From Symsagittifera roscoffensis (lineage: Eukaryota > Xenacoelomorpha > Acoela > Convolutidae): a DNA stretch of 64,000 nt. Where the stretch lies: positions 51,802,028-51,866,027 of the forward strand of contig NC_087062.1 of assembly GCF_963678635.1 (NCBI RefSeq), written 5' to 3'. A program made the translations under genes and the position numbers. Below the pieces are notes generated by a model that was given only the letters and a program-made list of their open reading frames with translations, ran no database searches and was not told the origin of the DNA. This document shows, in pieces, positions 1-8,676 of the stretch (positions are counted from its first letter, which is position 1; each line of letters begins with the position of its first letter).

Positions 1-431
1 TTTTCATGCATCCGAAGACCTCATCGCGCCTATCAATGTGGTCTTCCAGGGTCGGTGTCGCTATGACTACGTCATCCACGTAACACATCACGAGATTCCC
101 GTATTTCTTGGTCACTCGCGTCAAAGCCTGAGCCATCAGTCTTTGAAAAGTGGCCGTTGCATTGCACAAGCCGAAGGGCATCCTCTTCTACTGGTACAAT
201 CCCAATTCGCACGCGAATCCAGTTTTCTCTCTGTCCTTCTTCCGCAGAGGGACCTGCCAGAAGGCAGAACCTAAGTCCAATGTGGTGAAGAACTTGGCAT
301 CACCAAGCTTAGATAGGCTCTCGTCTATTCGCGGTATCGGGTACGCACTCTTTTATCGTTACCGCGTTCAAGTAACGAAAGTCGCAACAAAATCTAAGCT
401 GCCCCCCTTTCTTTTTCGCCATTACTACCCC
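1..431 (-). pseudogene. Reverse transcriptase fragment, cut by window edge
   Basis: This is the 5' part of the retroelement reverse transcriptase, on the minus strand and read from 431 down to the window edge. It encodes the start of the palm (RFCCDFRYLNAVTIK) and the LGSAFWQVPL region. It begins just after an in-frame TGA that follows SKLPWA. A one-base frameshift follows within the next ~20 codons, and a TAG stands just before KRMPFGLCN. The catalytic YVDD (around positions 64-107) is present before the sequence runs off the window. It is identical to 9141-9571. Confidence 0.8.
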
Positions 432-1763
432 TCAAGCCCATGGCAATTTCGAGGGTTCTATCATGTCGTATTCAAGCAACATTTCTATTTCCGCTCGGCG
501 CGCTTCCGATTTGTGTGGCGTCATTCGCCTTGCGCCTTCCCTATGGGGAACGGCGCCCTCTTCTAGTTCGATTTCGTGTTCGACGAAATTACAGCAACCG
601 ATATCCGCCTTGTGTTTTGAAAATACCTCTGCGTTCCGATTTAGGATGTCCCGCAATTTTTCGAAATCTCCCTCACCTATTTTCCCTTTCAAATGTTCTA
701 TCTCTGGCAAAACCGGTTTGTCAGATTCTAGTTCATATGACGAGGGGCGTTCCGGAAAATTCGAGCAGCTTGATAAGCCGTCGTCCGTTTCGGATTTCAT
801 TGAAAACAATTTATGAATAGATTTTAATGAATTAATCCTCTTTAAAATTTTATCTTCATTGGCATGATAAGGACAGTCTTTCACACTGTGTTTCTTCAAG
901 TTTTGGGTCTCCTCATAGTCGGTCCTCATCGGTAAAGCGTAACCAAGCTTCTTTCCACGCTGGATTGAAACCGTGGTGTCCAGTGTGTTCAATAACACAC
1001 TGACACACAGGCCGTTTCGAGTTACCGAGAAGCTCCGGCCTAAAATCACCGAACTCTGACTATTTGGATTCGGTACTAAGCAAACCTGTTTACTATCACT
1101 TAACGAATTCAAATTTCTCATTCTAAAAATTGCCACCACAGCTTGTCCTGGCTGTAGTTTTACCTTTCTATCTGAAAAAATTGGTACCTTTTTTTCGTCT
1201 GTTATTATCCTATTAATTGGTCTCTTAACATACTTCCGGTCCGGGTTTCTAATCCGTATCAGACCGTTGTTCAAGTCAATCATCACGTCAAAATTCCTGA
1301 CAAAATCTCTGCCCAAGATGAATTGGTCGACGTCGTCCAAATTCTCTACCACCAGGAAGCTCATCCAAAGATCCCGTCCTCCCATGTGGAGGACCGTTAT
1401 TGGTGTTCTTCCGACTACGTAAATAGCTCCTCGATTGGCGGCGGCCAGTCGGAGATTCGTTGGAATTAGATCTTCCCGCGTGAAGCCCATTCTTTCCCAA
1501 GTTTTTATCGGCATCACACTCACTACCGCTCCTGTGTCCAGAAGCCCTGTGACTCCGATTTTTGTTCCGTTGGTGTCGAGCAGATGTGCGGTCACATCTG
1601 CTTCATACCCAATGTGTACTGCGTCTTGTTCCATTATGGCGTCATGGCCTATCCTGCGGACTTTGAGTTCCTCCTCACCCAAATAGATCTGCCCCATTCG
1701 GTCATCATCTGTTGTTACATAAGTCCTGGTGTAGATACTGATTCCATCCACGTTCAGCATCAC
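432..1763 (-). CDS. Retropepsin and start of reverse transcriptase (duplicate copy)
   Basis: This 443-residue reading frame is identical to the one at 9572-10903, where it is described in full. It holds an aspartic protease (LLDTGAVVSVMP around residues 74-85 and the ILGRDF motif around 149), a linker, and the connection to reverse transcriptase. It ends at a TGA right after SKLPWA. Because it lies in the truncated left copy of the tandem array, with its reverse transcriptase broken and its Gag start missing, it is unlikely to be expressed as a working polyprotein. Confidence 0.85.
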   Translation of the reverse strand: MMLNVDGISIYTRTYVTTDDDRMGQIYLGEEELKVRRIGHDAIMEQDAVHIGYEADVTAHLLDTNGTKIGVTGLLDTGAVVSVMPIKTWERMGFTREDLIPTNLRLAAANRGAIYVVGRTPITVLHMGGRDLWMSFLVVENLDDVDQFILGRDFVRNFDVMIDLNNGLIRIRNPDRKYVKRPINRIITDEKKVPIFSDRKVKLQPGQAVVAIFRMRNLNSLSDSKQVCLVPNPNSQSSVILGRSFSVTRNGLCVSVLLNTLDTTVSIQRGKKLGYALPMRTDYEETQNLKKHSVKDCPYHANEDKILKRINSLKSIHKLFSMKSETDDGLSSCSNFPERPSSYELESDKPVLPEIEHLKGKIGEGDFEKLRDILNRNAEVFSKHKADIGCCNFVEHEIELEEGAVPHREGARRMTPHKSEARRAEIEMLLEYDMIEPSKLPWA

Positions 1764-1787
1764 TTGATACGGCCCATAGACCTCTAG

Positions 1788-2951
1788 TTAGCGTCCATGA
1801 AGTTTCTTCATGCGAGGGCCACCCGTTGTTAGTAGTGCTCGCACAGCTCTCGACTCAGTGCGTGGCTCCAACTGCCTCAGATAATCTGCATATGTGTCCA
1901 AATGCATCAAAGTGAACTCGGATGGTTCACTCAGATTCCTGATTACCTGGTGTCCAGCCACTGAAATTATCGACTGTATCTTGCTTCCTTGTGGCACCAT
2001 GCCGAACCTCTGACCGGAGATCACATTAAGTTTCATGCTCAAACTGCTTGGTGCTTTGGTCTCCTCGACCTCCGTTGCTTCGAAGGTATTCAGTTGTTCC
2101 TGAAGTTTCTCATTTTCCAGTTCGAGTTTCACTTTTTGTTCGATCTCTTTCGTCACCAGTTCCTGCTGCACTCTATTTAGAGCATCCCTTGCGGCTACCC
2201 TATAATCAATCTTGAAGTCATCGGCCGCAGTCACTGGTTCTGGTTCACATGTCTCTTCAGTTACCGCTTGCATTTTCTTCGTCGCCAGCTCTTGCGGTTT
2301 GTCTTTTCTGCGCGCCTCTGCTTCACTCAACAGGCGAGCCTTGCTGGCTTTCACTCCTGATAAAGCTTCCTCATGCCTTGGATGCTTGATGTCTGCCACT
2401 GCATCCCAGAATTGTGGACAATCTGATTTAAAATGACCTTCCAAGTTGCAAAAGAAACACCTCGGGCCGAATTTCGCAATTACTCCTCTCATGAAATCCT
2501 CATGGTCAACTTCTGACGCATCTTCGTCCTCGAGGCTAAAGCCTATTGCTTTCATGCCTTGTTTGTAAGTTGGGCATGCTGACACATGATGGTCAGTTGA
2601 ACTGCAATTGGCACAAGAGCGTCTCTTGTACATATCATCCCTCGGTTTGTACCAGTTGTTCCCTTGGTTTGCTGGTCGGTTGTTAAAATTGCCATAATTG
2701 TTCTTGTAGTATCCAGATCTCGAAAGAGGTTTCAACAAAAGATACTCTTTTGACTTGAGCCTTAACTCCTCTGGTGTTGGCGCATTGGTTGATAGTGGTG
2801 TGTAATGCGTTGCTAGCATTGTTCGAAGTTCATCATTCTTCACACCATCGATGAATTTTGAGGCTACTGCCAGGTTCATTCTATGGTTTGACTCATCCGG
2901 TTGGCTGCGTCTTCTCAGCATTTCCAAGTCGTCGAGAAACTTATCTATCAT
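1788..2951 (-). CDS. Gag nucleocapsid part with two zinc knuckles (duplicate copy)
   Basis: This 387-residue frame is identical to 10928-12091. It contains the C-terminal capsid helix region, two CCHC zinc knuckles (residues ~113-126 and ~165-178), a coiled coil (~255-300) and the region leading into protease. It is separated from the downstream protease frame only by an in-frame TAA. Its upstream Gag partner is 3058-4438 in another frame. Confidence 0.85.
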   Translation of the reverse strand: MIDKFLDDLEMLRRRSQPDESNHRMNLAVASKFIDGVKNDELRTMLATHYTPLSTNAPTPEELRLKSKEYLLLKPLSRSGYYKNNYGNFNNRPANQGNNWYKPRDDMYKRRSCANCSSTDHHVSACPTYKQGMKAIGFSLEDEDASEVDHEDFMRGVIAKFGPRCFFCNLEGHFKSDCPQFWDAVADIKHPRHEEALSGVKASKARLLSEAEARRKDKPQELATKKMQAVTEETCEPEPVTAADDFKIDYRVAARDALNRVQQELVTKEIEQKVKLELENEKLQEQLNTFEATEVEETKAPSSLSMKLNVISGQRFGMVPQGSKIQSIISVAGHQVIRNLSEPSEFTLMHLDTYADYLRQLEPRTESRAVRALLTTGGPRMKKLHGR

Positions 2952-3057
2952 TTCATCTTCTCGTTACCTCCGTTTCTCGAAGCGCATCATCGCTTGGTGT
3001 CCCTGCACCCCTGATCCAAAACGGTTCAACAAGATTTCGAAGATTTTCTCGGCTGTG

Positions 3058-4438
3058 TCACGCTGATATTGCTTCTTTGCCATGACACAGTTCAGGGCTG
3101 TCCCTTCCAGCACTGGTAAGCGCACTGCATTCCTGTCTCTCCGACAAGTCCTCTGCCTCGAAATGCAGTTTCATTACCTCTATCCAGGTATCAATACAGC
3201 CATCAGATTCATCTTTATAGCATCTTGGTTTCTTAAAGACTCTTCTGGACTTCTCACTGCGTTCATTGGTTCTGGATAACCTTGTAAGGAATGTCTCCAA
3301 GGACCTGTTTAGGGGTTCAAAGGCTGTGGCCATTGCCGTAGCATCCCTTGAGTGTCCCGCCTGAGTATCCTCACACCTTGTCAAAGGCTCTGTATGCGGT
3401 GCATCCCTGCAATCCGAATCGCCGTGAGTGTTTCCCGCCTGGCCCACATGACTCCTCCCCGGGCTTGCATGCCCTCTGTTACCGGAATCACTTCTCCCAG
3501 TCGAATGTGTGCCTTGCGTCGGTCGTTCGTTAGAGGTCTGTCTGTTCCCCGATGAACTTGCTCTACTGTTCGGGCCCCATGTTCTATTATCCCTTGTGGC
3601 ATAGCCTGATGAACTGCCCCTGCCTCTAGTGGATCCATATGTCCTCCTCCTTTGATGGTCATTGAAGTTCACCTTCGGCTCCCTGCTGGGACCTCCCGAG
3701 TTCGGTTCCCCTTCTTTTGGTCCACATTTGCTGCGTAGTAGCCCGTCCAATCTATCCATGATAGCCTGAGTTCGCCTCTCCATCATCGCGTCTATCTTTG
3801 TGTCAAGAGTCCCAAGAGACTGCTCTTGCTGAATTCTTAACTTCTCCATATCGTCTCTTAAGCGTGACTCTCGCTGTTCCGCTTCTCTTGTCATTCGCGA
3901 CAAGTTCTTCGCCATATGCTCGTCCGTTCTTTCTTTCAAGCGTTTCTCGCCCCTGCCAACTTCTTGTCTATTGCGGTTTATTTCTTCCCGCAGACTTTCT
4001 CTTTCAATGAGAACTGCCCTTTCCAGTTCACTCATTCTTATGGACATCTGTTCATTTTGTTCTCCTAAACTGTCCACTATGCTGTTTAAGGCTTCTTCTA
4101 GTGCTGCCCCGTTATCCACGAGTGGCGTCACTAGTGGCGGTGTAACCCTGTCGGTCCCAGGTAGCTTCGTGCTGGTCGAGATCCGGGCCTTGAGTCTCTG
4201 TCTCGACGTCTTTTCATTATCTACTTCAGGATCCGCCAATGCGTTGCCTAGCCCTCTGTTTCTACTCTCTCCAGTTTGCGGCTCTGAATTTGTCATAATC
4301 GCGAAGCCTCTCGACTGGGCCGGTGTGTTTGCCTCTTTGCTTATCGTTCTCACCACACCAAATTTGTCCATGGTTCCAGTCTCTCTTCCGACATATGCCT
4401 CATTCTCCTGGGTCGAACTATTGAGGCTGACTTGAGAC
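3058..4438 (-). pseudogene. 5'-truncated Gag (coiled-coil part), duplicate copy
   Basis: The frame matches the right-hand Gag (12198-14153) but starts abruptly at 4438, so about the first 192 codons of that Gag are missing. The remaining part has the long coiled coil, the Arg/Gly/Ser-rich linker and the start of the capsid-like domain, then leaves frame before the nucleocapsid ORF. The truncation point coincides exactly with the end of the 4,438-bp repeat, so it is the duplication junction rather than ordinary decay. Confidence 0.85.
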
Positions 4439-4549
4439 TAATCACCTAATCAGACTTGACTAATCACCTAACACATAACATAACATAACATAACATAACA
4501 CATATTACATACAACTCAGTCTTTGGCCTAACACCCTCTCGCACGTCAC
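4439..4549. repeat. AT-rich tail with ATAAC microsatellite at duplication junction
   Basis: There is no gene in this stretch. Next to the junction it contains GACTAATCACCTAA twice, about 20 bp apart, then about five tandem ATAAC units (roughly 4472-4505). A similar ATAAC-rich tract follows the macrodomain of element 2 (23040-23100), so this is probably the native 3' untranslated region or the start of the 3' LTR of the family, cut by the junction. A three-base GAC overlap with the Gag end suggests a microhomology join. Confidence 0.6.
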
Positions 4550-5119
4550 TCAGCCTATACTTAAGTAATATTTCTTATGTCGATATACTTGTATGTTCGT
4601 ATCAGAGAATATCACGTGTACAAGCGCGTACAATTCCCGAGGATGCAGTCTTCCTTTGTTTGGATCGTACTTTGGAAGCGAGAGCTCTTTCACGTCCATT
4701 TCCACGAGGAAGTCCCTCAGCCTCGTCAAGGACAAGACTAGGTTCTCTGGGTCCACGTGCTGCTTCTCCGTCGCTCTCGTTACCAAGAAGCATAGGTATT
4801 TTCCCGGTATCTGCGACGCCGCCGGAGGTAAGGCCGCTACGCCCCCTATCCCTGGTCTTTGCTTCCAAAGGAATTCCACGTTTTTGTATTCTCTCCTAAA
4901 GTCTGCCGCTAACGCTGTCCTAAAATTCATGTCTGCTGTGATTGCTATCGCACATGTTCTATTTGTGAGTAGGAAATCACTGTCTGTTAGTATTGTGTTA
5001 CTTGAATATTCATTTGGTAAGTTAAAATATGACTCAAATACCCTGCCTGTGTCAGGTTTCTTAGGTTCTTCGCCTGTTTCTGCTTCTAAGTCTCCTGTTT
5101 CTCTTGCTACTCTTAATTT
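4550..5119 (-). CDS. Macrodomain (TARG1/OARD1-like) at 3' end of element 1
   Basis: This open frame of 189 residues follows an in-frame TAA that separates it from the Pol tail. Its first ATG is at 4930, which would cut the fold, so translation probably depends on the upstream frame. The core (about 4560-5000) lines up with the human ADP-ribose-handling macrodomain TARG1/OARD1 over ~110 residues: TCAIAITAD on the first strands, KYLCFLVT for the central strand, an ENL helix start, then ELSLPKY, and a final IQVY strand. The glycine loop of the family reads FRTALA. The catalytic Lys position is Arg and the catalytic Asp position appears to be Gly, so hydrolase activity is doubtful. The same domain follows integrase in element 2. 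Function in the element is unknown; binding ADP-ribosylated targets is only an inference. Confidence 0.75.
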   Translation of the reverse strand, partial: KLRVARETGDLEAETGEEPKKPDTGRVFESYFNLPNEYSSNTILTDSDFLLTNRTCAIAITADMNFRTALAADFRREYKNVEFLWKQRPGIGGVAALPPAASQIPGKYLCFLVTRATEKQHVDPENLVLSLTRLRDFLVEMDVKELSLPKYDPNKGRLHPRELYALVHVIFSDTNIQVYRHKKYYLSIG

Positions 5120-6058
5120 TTATACTATCAAGTTTTCAGTGTGGGTAAGTCCTACCCCCACTCCCCGGACAAAAATATCCATCGACGTCCCCGTCGATCG
5201 CACACCGGGTATCAAGTCAAGGTTAGAAGCTGGAATGAGTAGTTGTCCTTCCTGGGCAGCGCAGGAAGGATCATCTCGTTCAGTCTTGATGTATTTCATG
5301 CTTTCACGATCTACGTCTTGAATCGTGACGATGGTCTCCTCAGGATCCGAGGTCGTTTCATTCAGCCACTCTAAGACACGCAGGTTCGTCAAGTCTTGTT
5401 CATATGACTGCTGTTGCTCGTCGTCGAATTCTACCTCGGGTTTCGACCAGTCGTCAACCCACTCATCGTCGTGATCATCGACTATGTCAATGTCTTGTGA
5501 CACAGTTATTTCCTCTAGACCCACTACTTCCTCCACTATCTTCTTCAGATCTATCCTATCCACTACAAAGTCGTCACCGTAAGGATTGTACTTCTTTCTT
5601 GGTCTCGTCCCGTCCTTCTGACGAGTCTGTATCGTGAACGTAAGATCCGGTTCCAAGTTCTTGGGAACTTCTGTCTGTTCGGGATCCTGCCAATCTTCCT
5701 CTGCGTAGGGTAAGGTTTCATCGTCCGCTTCGATCTCCTCGTTTGGATCCAGGTCCAGCGGTTTATCCGTACCTTCCTCTACGACTTCGTTTCCATCGTT
5801 CTTCTCCCTGGTGCCCTTTTCATTGACCTCACAAGCAGGATCCATCATTAGATAATCCCCTTCTTCCATGTCTGCAGGTATACACCAGTCTTTTTTCGAT
5901 GGATTGTGTGGCTTGATGTTCTCGTAGTGGCCGGCTCGGCCAGTACTCAGTCTATAAAAGCGTCCCTCCTGGTGCACCTCTGTAATCATGAAGGGTCCCC
6001 TCCATTTTTTAGGAGCTTTTTTGTCCCTTTCGGTGGTATAACGTTCTGAAATACCCAT
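5120..6058 (-). CDS. Pol C-terminus: GPY/F module and acidic tail
   Basis: This 312-residue frame overlaps the end of the integrase frame and reads on after a one-base frameshift in an A-run at about 6000. It starts with KKWRGPFMITEV, the GPY/F module that follows the integrase core in many Ty3/gypsy elements and helps bind DNA or multimerise. The rest is very rich in Asp and Glu with a basic KKYNPYGDDF island conserved in element 2. I recognise no domain there. The frame ends at a TAA directly upstream of the macrodomain in the same frame, so tail and macrodomain may once have been one polypeptide. Confidence 0.7.
   Translation of the reverse strand: MGISERYTTERDKKAPKKWRGPFMITEVHQEGRFYRLSTGRAGHYENIKPHNPSKKDWCIPADMEEGDYLMMDPACEVNEKGTREKNDGNEVVEEGTDKPLDLDPNEEIEADDETLPYAEEDWQDPEQTEVPKNLEPDLTFTIQTRQKDGTRPRKKYNPYGDDFVVDRIDLKKIVEEVVGLEEITVSQDIDIVDDHDDEWVDDWSKPEVEFDDEQQQSYEQDLTNLRVLEWLNETTSDPEETIVTIQDVDRESMKYIKTERDDPSCAAQEGQLLIPASNLDLIPGVRSTGTSMDIFVRGVGVGLTHTENLIV
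5130..5185 (-). other. Conserved nucleotide block with hairpin and TCCGGGGA motif
   Basis: On the minus strand the block contains TTTTTGTCCGGGGAGT followed by GTGGGGGTAGGACTTACCC, which can fold as a short hairpin. The homologous block in element 2 (23765-23820) differs at only a few positions, although the flanking protein-coding sequence is much more diverged. The purine-rich run could be a polypurine tract, but no LTR start follows it directly. Confidence 0.5.
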
Positions 6059-7554
6059 ACGTAGTCTCCCACCACCGAGTAAGCCTTTGCACCAGCTGCT
6101 TTCTTGTCGAATCTTTTCCTCTGCCTTGCCTGTGCTTGCTGAGTATTTCGTCTACACAAATCGTTCAACTCCTGTTGGCGTCTGATCACATCCCTCACGT
6201 AGACCTGTGGGGACGTTTTCTTTCCCTCATACTCTGGGTAGAAGAATGTTAAGGGTAAAGACTTTTCGTGTCCAGTTAGCATCATGTGTGGACTGCCTCC
6301 GGTGGTGTAGTGTTGCGTGCTGTTATATGCTCCCATCACCTGTGGAAGATATCTGTCCCAATCGGTCATGTACCTGGAACAATATACTCTCAGCATCGAC
6401 ACTAACGTCCTATTCTGTCTTTCCACTAAGCCATTCGTCTGAGGGTTGTATGTCGTGGAGTGAGCCTGAGCGACCTGTGAGCGTCTCATAAGCTCTTTCG
6501 TAAGCTCGCCTACGAAAGCTGTTCCATTATCCGATTGAAACGTCATCGGACAACCATGTCTTGCTATCCACGTATTGATCAGGTGGTCGCATGTCTCTTC
6601 CGCCGAGGCAGTTATGCAGGGCACGGCCTCTGCATACTTCGTAAAATGATCTATCATGACCAGCACCTGATTATAACCATTGTCTGTCATGCATATCTTT
6701 TGGTGATCTATCTGCACCACCTCGTTGAATTCAGACGACTCGATCGATTGTAAAGGAAACCGCAACTTCCTTGGATCCTTGACCTGTTGGCATGACAGAC
6801 ATGCTGTTACCCACATCTCGCATGCCTTTTTCATCCCAGGCCACTCAAAGCGCTTCAGGATCCTCTGATATACCTTGTCGATCCCCTGATGGCCCATCTC
6901 ATCATGTGACCTGAATAATAGCTCTGTCTGATAGAGTTGCGGTAACACTATCGCGTTATACTTGTACAGGATTCTGTCTTCCTCCCTTCTTTTGCAAGCC
7001 ACAATCCCGTCCTTGTTCAAATATAGCCTCCCTTCCTTCTGCATGAAGTACTGTCTCAGGATGCGACAACTATCTTCCTCGAGATCTCCTTTATCCGGAG
7101 AACCATTCTCGATCCACCTTTTCAGGTTGCATGTCATGCGATCATTTCTCTGCGCCCTTAGAAGATCCGAGAGTCTGTATCTCGCCTTCAAGTACGTCTT
7201 CATGACCCTCATCTGACTATTCAGCTCAATGGGCTGGTGTGTGTCTTCTTCCATCTTAACGCACCAAACCTTCGCCAACGGCTGTGTTTCTTGTTTAAAC
7301 GGCTGAAGATCAGTCCTGACTACCTTTTTCTGCGGCAACAGACTTATCGAACGCTTCGATACCGCTATTGTCTCCAAGTCATCCGCTGCGTTGTCAAAGA
7401 CTCTTTCGCTTGGTATAAGGTAGCGATCGCTGTCAGGATCCTGGTACACCTCTCTGTCCAGGTCCCTTGCCCGAGTTTCCACTAGTAGTATGTGTATCGC
7501 TAGTTCTGACAGTTCTGATCCCGAGTTCGAGTTCCTGTCTGAATAGGTGTCCAT
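5986..7554 (-). CDS. Integrase of element 1 (H2C2, DD35E)
   Basis: This 522-residue frame holds a Ty3/gypsy-type integrase. A zinc-binding H2C2 module has His at ~217 and 222 and CLSC at ~252-255. The catalytic core has Asp at ~283 (VQIDHQ), Asp at ~342 (FQSDNG) and Glu at ~378 (GLVERQ) with 35 residues between the last two, the DD35E spacing. It joins reverse-transcribed DNA into the host genome. The first ~200 residues are a Ser- and acid-rich linker from RNase H. An in-frame TGA at 7636 separates it from the RNase H frame, and a one-base frameshift at about 6000 splits off the GPY/F module. The catalytic core itself is unbroken. Confidence 0.9.
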   Translation of the reverse strand: MDTYSDRNSNSGSELSELAIHILLVETRARDLDREVYQDPDSDRYLIPSERVFDNAADDLETIAVSKRSISLLPQKKVVRTDLQPFKQETQPLAKVWCVKMEEDTHQPIELNSQMRVMKTYLKARYRLSDLLRAQRNDRMTCNLKRWIENGSPDKGDLEEDSCRILRQYFMQKEGRLYLNKDGIVACKRREEDRILYKYNAIVLPQLYQTELLFRSHDEMGHQGIDKVYQRILKRFEWPGMKKACEMWVTACLSCQQVKDPRKLRFPLQSIESSEFNEVVQIDHQKICMTDNGYNQVLVMIDHFTKYAEAVPCITASAEETCDHLINTWIARHGCPMTFQSDNGTAFVGELTKELMRRSQVAQAHSTTYNPQTNGLVERQNRTLVSMLRVYCSRYMTDWDRYLPQVMGAYNSTQHYTTGGSPHMMLTGHEKSLPLTFFYPEYEGKKTSPQVYVRDVIRRQQELNDLCRRNTQQAQARQRKRFDKKAAGAKAYSVVGDYVWVFQNVIPPKGTKKLLKNGGDPS

Positions 7555-7635
7555 TCCTGAGTTTCGGGGATCGTCATCCGTCGAAGAGGTTGTGCTGGAG
7601 ACTGCACGCTCCTCCAGATCATGTCTGTGCCTTTT

Positions 7636-8676
7636 TCACATCCATCTGAACTCCCCGGACAAAACCTTGTTCCCCAGGTCCTGTTTCTCAACTGAAACTT
7701 TTTCATCTATCTCAGACTCCCCGGACAAATTTTCTTGTCCCGGGTGTTGATCTTGTGATCGCTGGTTCTTCTCATCATTCGTCTCCCCGGACAAATAGTC
7801 TTGCAGCAGGTTTTGTTCTGCCTTTTCACCTTCCTTATCCTCGTCCACAAAGGTGACGGTTTTCTTTCGCTTGCTGCTCCCCTGTTCTTTCTGTCCGTAA
7901 GAAGTACTGGTTAAAATCTCGTGGGGTATTGAGGATACTAGTTGCTGAACTATTGTCCTACAATCCCTCTCATTCTCTTCGTGCTGTCGTCTGGACGGCA
8001 TGATCTTCACCTTCTCACTGACTGTTAGCGATGCCATCGCTGCTGTCCACTCGGGGTCATCTCTGGTCACTTCTCTTTCTAACAATCTACCCAGCATCCG
8101 CATCACTTGCGGTGTGACTTGCACCGTTCTATCCAATAATGAGAGGCTGTTTATGTTCATGCGAGAGAGTTCTTGCTGGACCAGATTCGAGCGCAGCAAC
8201 AGTTCCAAGGGGACCGGGTCCTCCTTGGGTAGGATCTTTATCTCGGCTGCTTTCTCTACAGGTAACTCAGGATGCCCTGGAATTGGATGTCCAGACTTAT
8301 CCAACCATCTCGTTAAGGGAAGCGCTTCATAAGTTTCTTTGTCCAGAAACGAGAATCCCTCCTTTATTTCCGCCTGATTGGCCTGCTTCTGTTCCAATCT
8401 TTCATAGAACTCAGTTTTCTTGCTGAGGCTGTCAGCATTCTGGTGTTTATCACGCATTCTATGTTCGATTATCATATGGTAGCCATCCAATCTTACTATC
8501 CATCTACCAATATAACTCTGATCCATGGAGTAGGTCCTCAACCAGGATAACGCTCTGTTGTCCACGCGTAACTTGAAGGGAGCGCTCCCCAAGTATGCAC
8601 GGTACTTTTCCACGAAGGTGACTACAGCAAACATTTCTGCTTTTGGTGCGCCATATTTCATCTCTGTGTCACTCAA
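7636..8676 (-). CDS. RNase H end and Ser-rich linker with LSGE repeats
   Basis: This 346-residue frame holds most of the RNase H domain that removes RNA from the RNA-DNA hybrid: catalytic Glu at ~14 (KAEMFAVV), Asp at ~39 (RVDNRALSW) and Asp at ~82 (NADSLSKK). The first catalytic Asp (VLDTDAS) lies upstream at ~8780, before an in-frame TAG. After residue ~100 comes a long acidic, disordered-looking linker with three copies of an LSGE-type motif (YLSGET, NLSGES, VLSGEF), coded by the nucleotide motif TTGTCCGGGGAG. The integrase frame follows in the same phase after one TGA. Confidence 0.8.
   Translation of the reverse strand: MSDTEMKYGAPKAEMFAVVTFVEKYRAYLGSAPFKLRVDNRALSWLRTYSMDQSYIGRWIVRLDGYHMIIEHRMRDKHQNADSLSKKTEFYERLEQKQANQAEIKEGFSFLDKETYEALPLTRWLDKSGHPIPGHPELPVEKAAEIKILPKEDPVPLELLLRSNLVQQELSRMNINSLSLLDRTVQVTPQVMRMLGRLLEREVTRDDPEWTAAMASLTVSEKVKIMPSRRQHEENERDCRTIVQQLVSSIPHEILTSTSYGQKEQGSSKRKKTVTFVDEDKEGEKAEQNLLQDYLSGETNDEKNQRSQDQHPGQENLSGESEIDEKVSVEKQDLGNKVLSGEFRWM

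Larger units (their letters stand above)
1..4438 (-). repeat. Left copy of 4,438-bp perfect direct repeat
   Basis: This stretch appears base-for-base the same as 9141-13578, an offset of 9,140 bp. The two sequences part company at 4439 (TAATCACC here, CCAAAGTC at 13579). The repeat therefore runs from inside Gag to inside reverse transcriptase. The window starts within it, so the real repeat continues to the left. All stops and the frameshift of the right copy are present here as well. That means either very recent tandem duplication of an already dead element or an assembly artefact. Confidence 0.95.
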
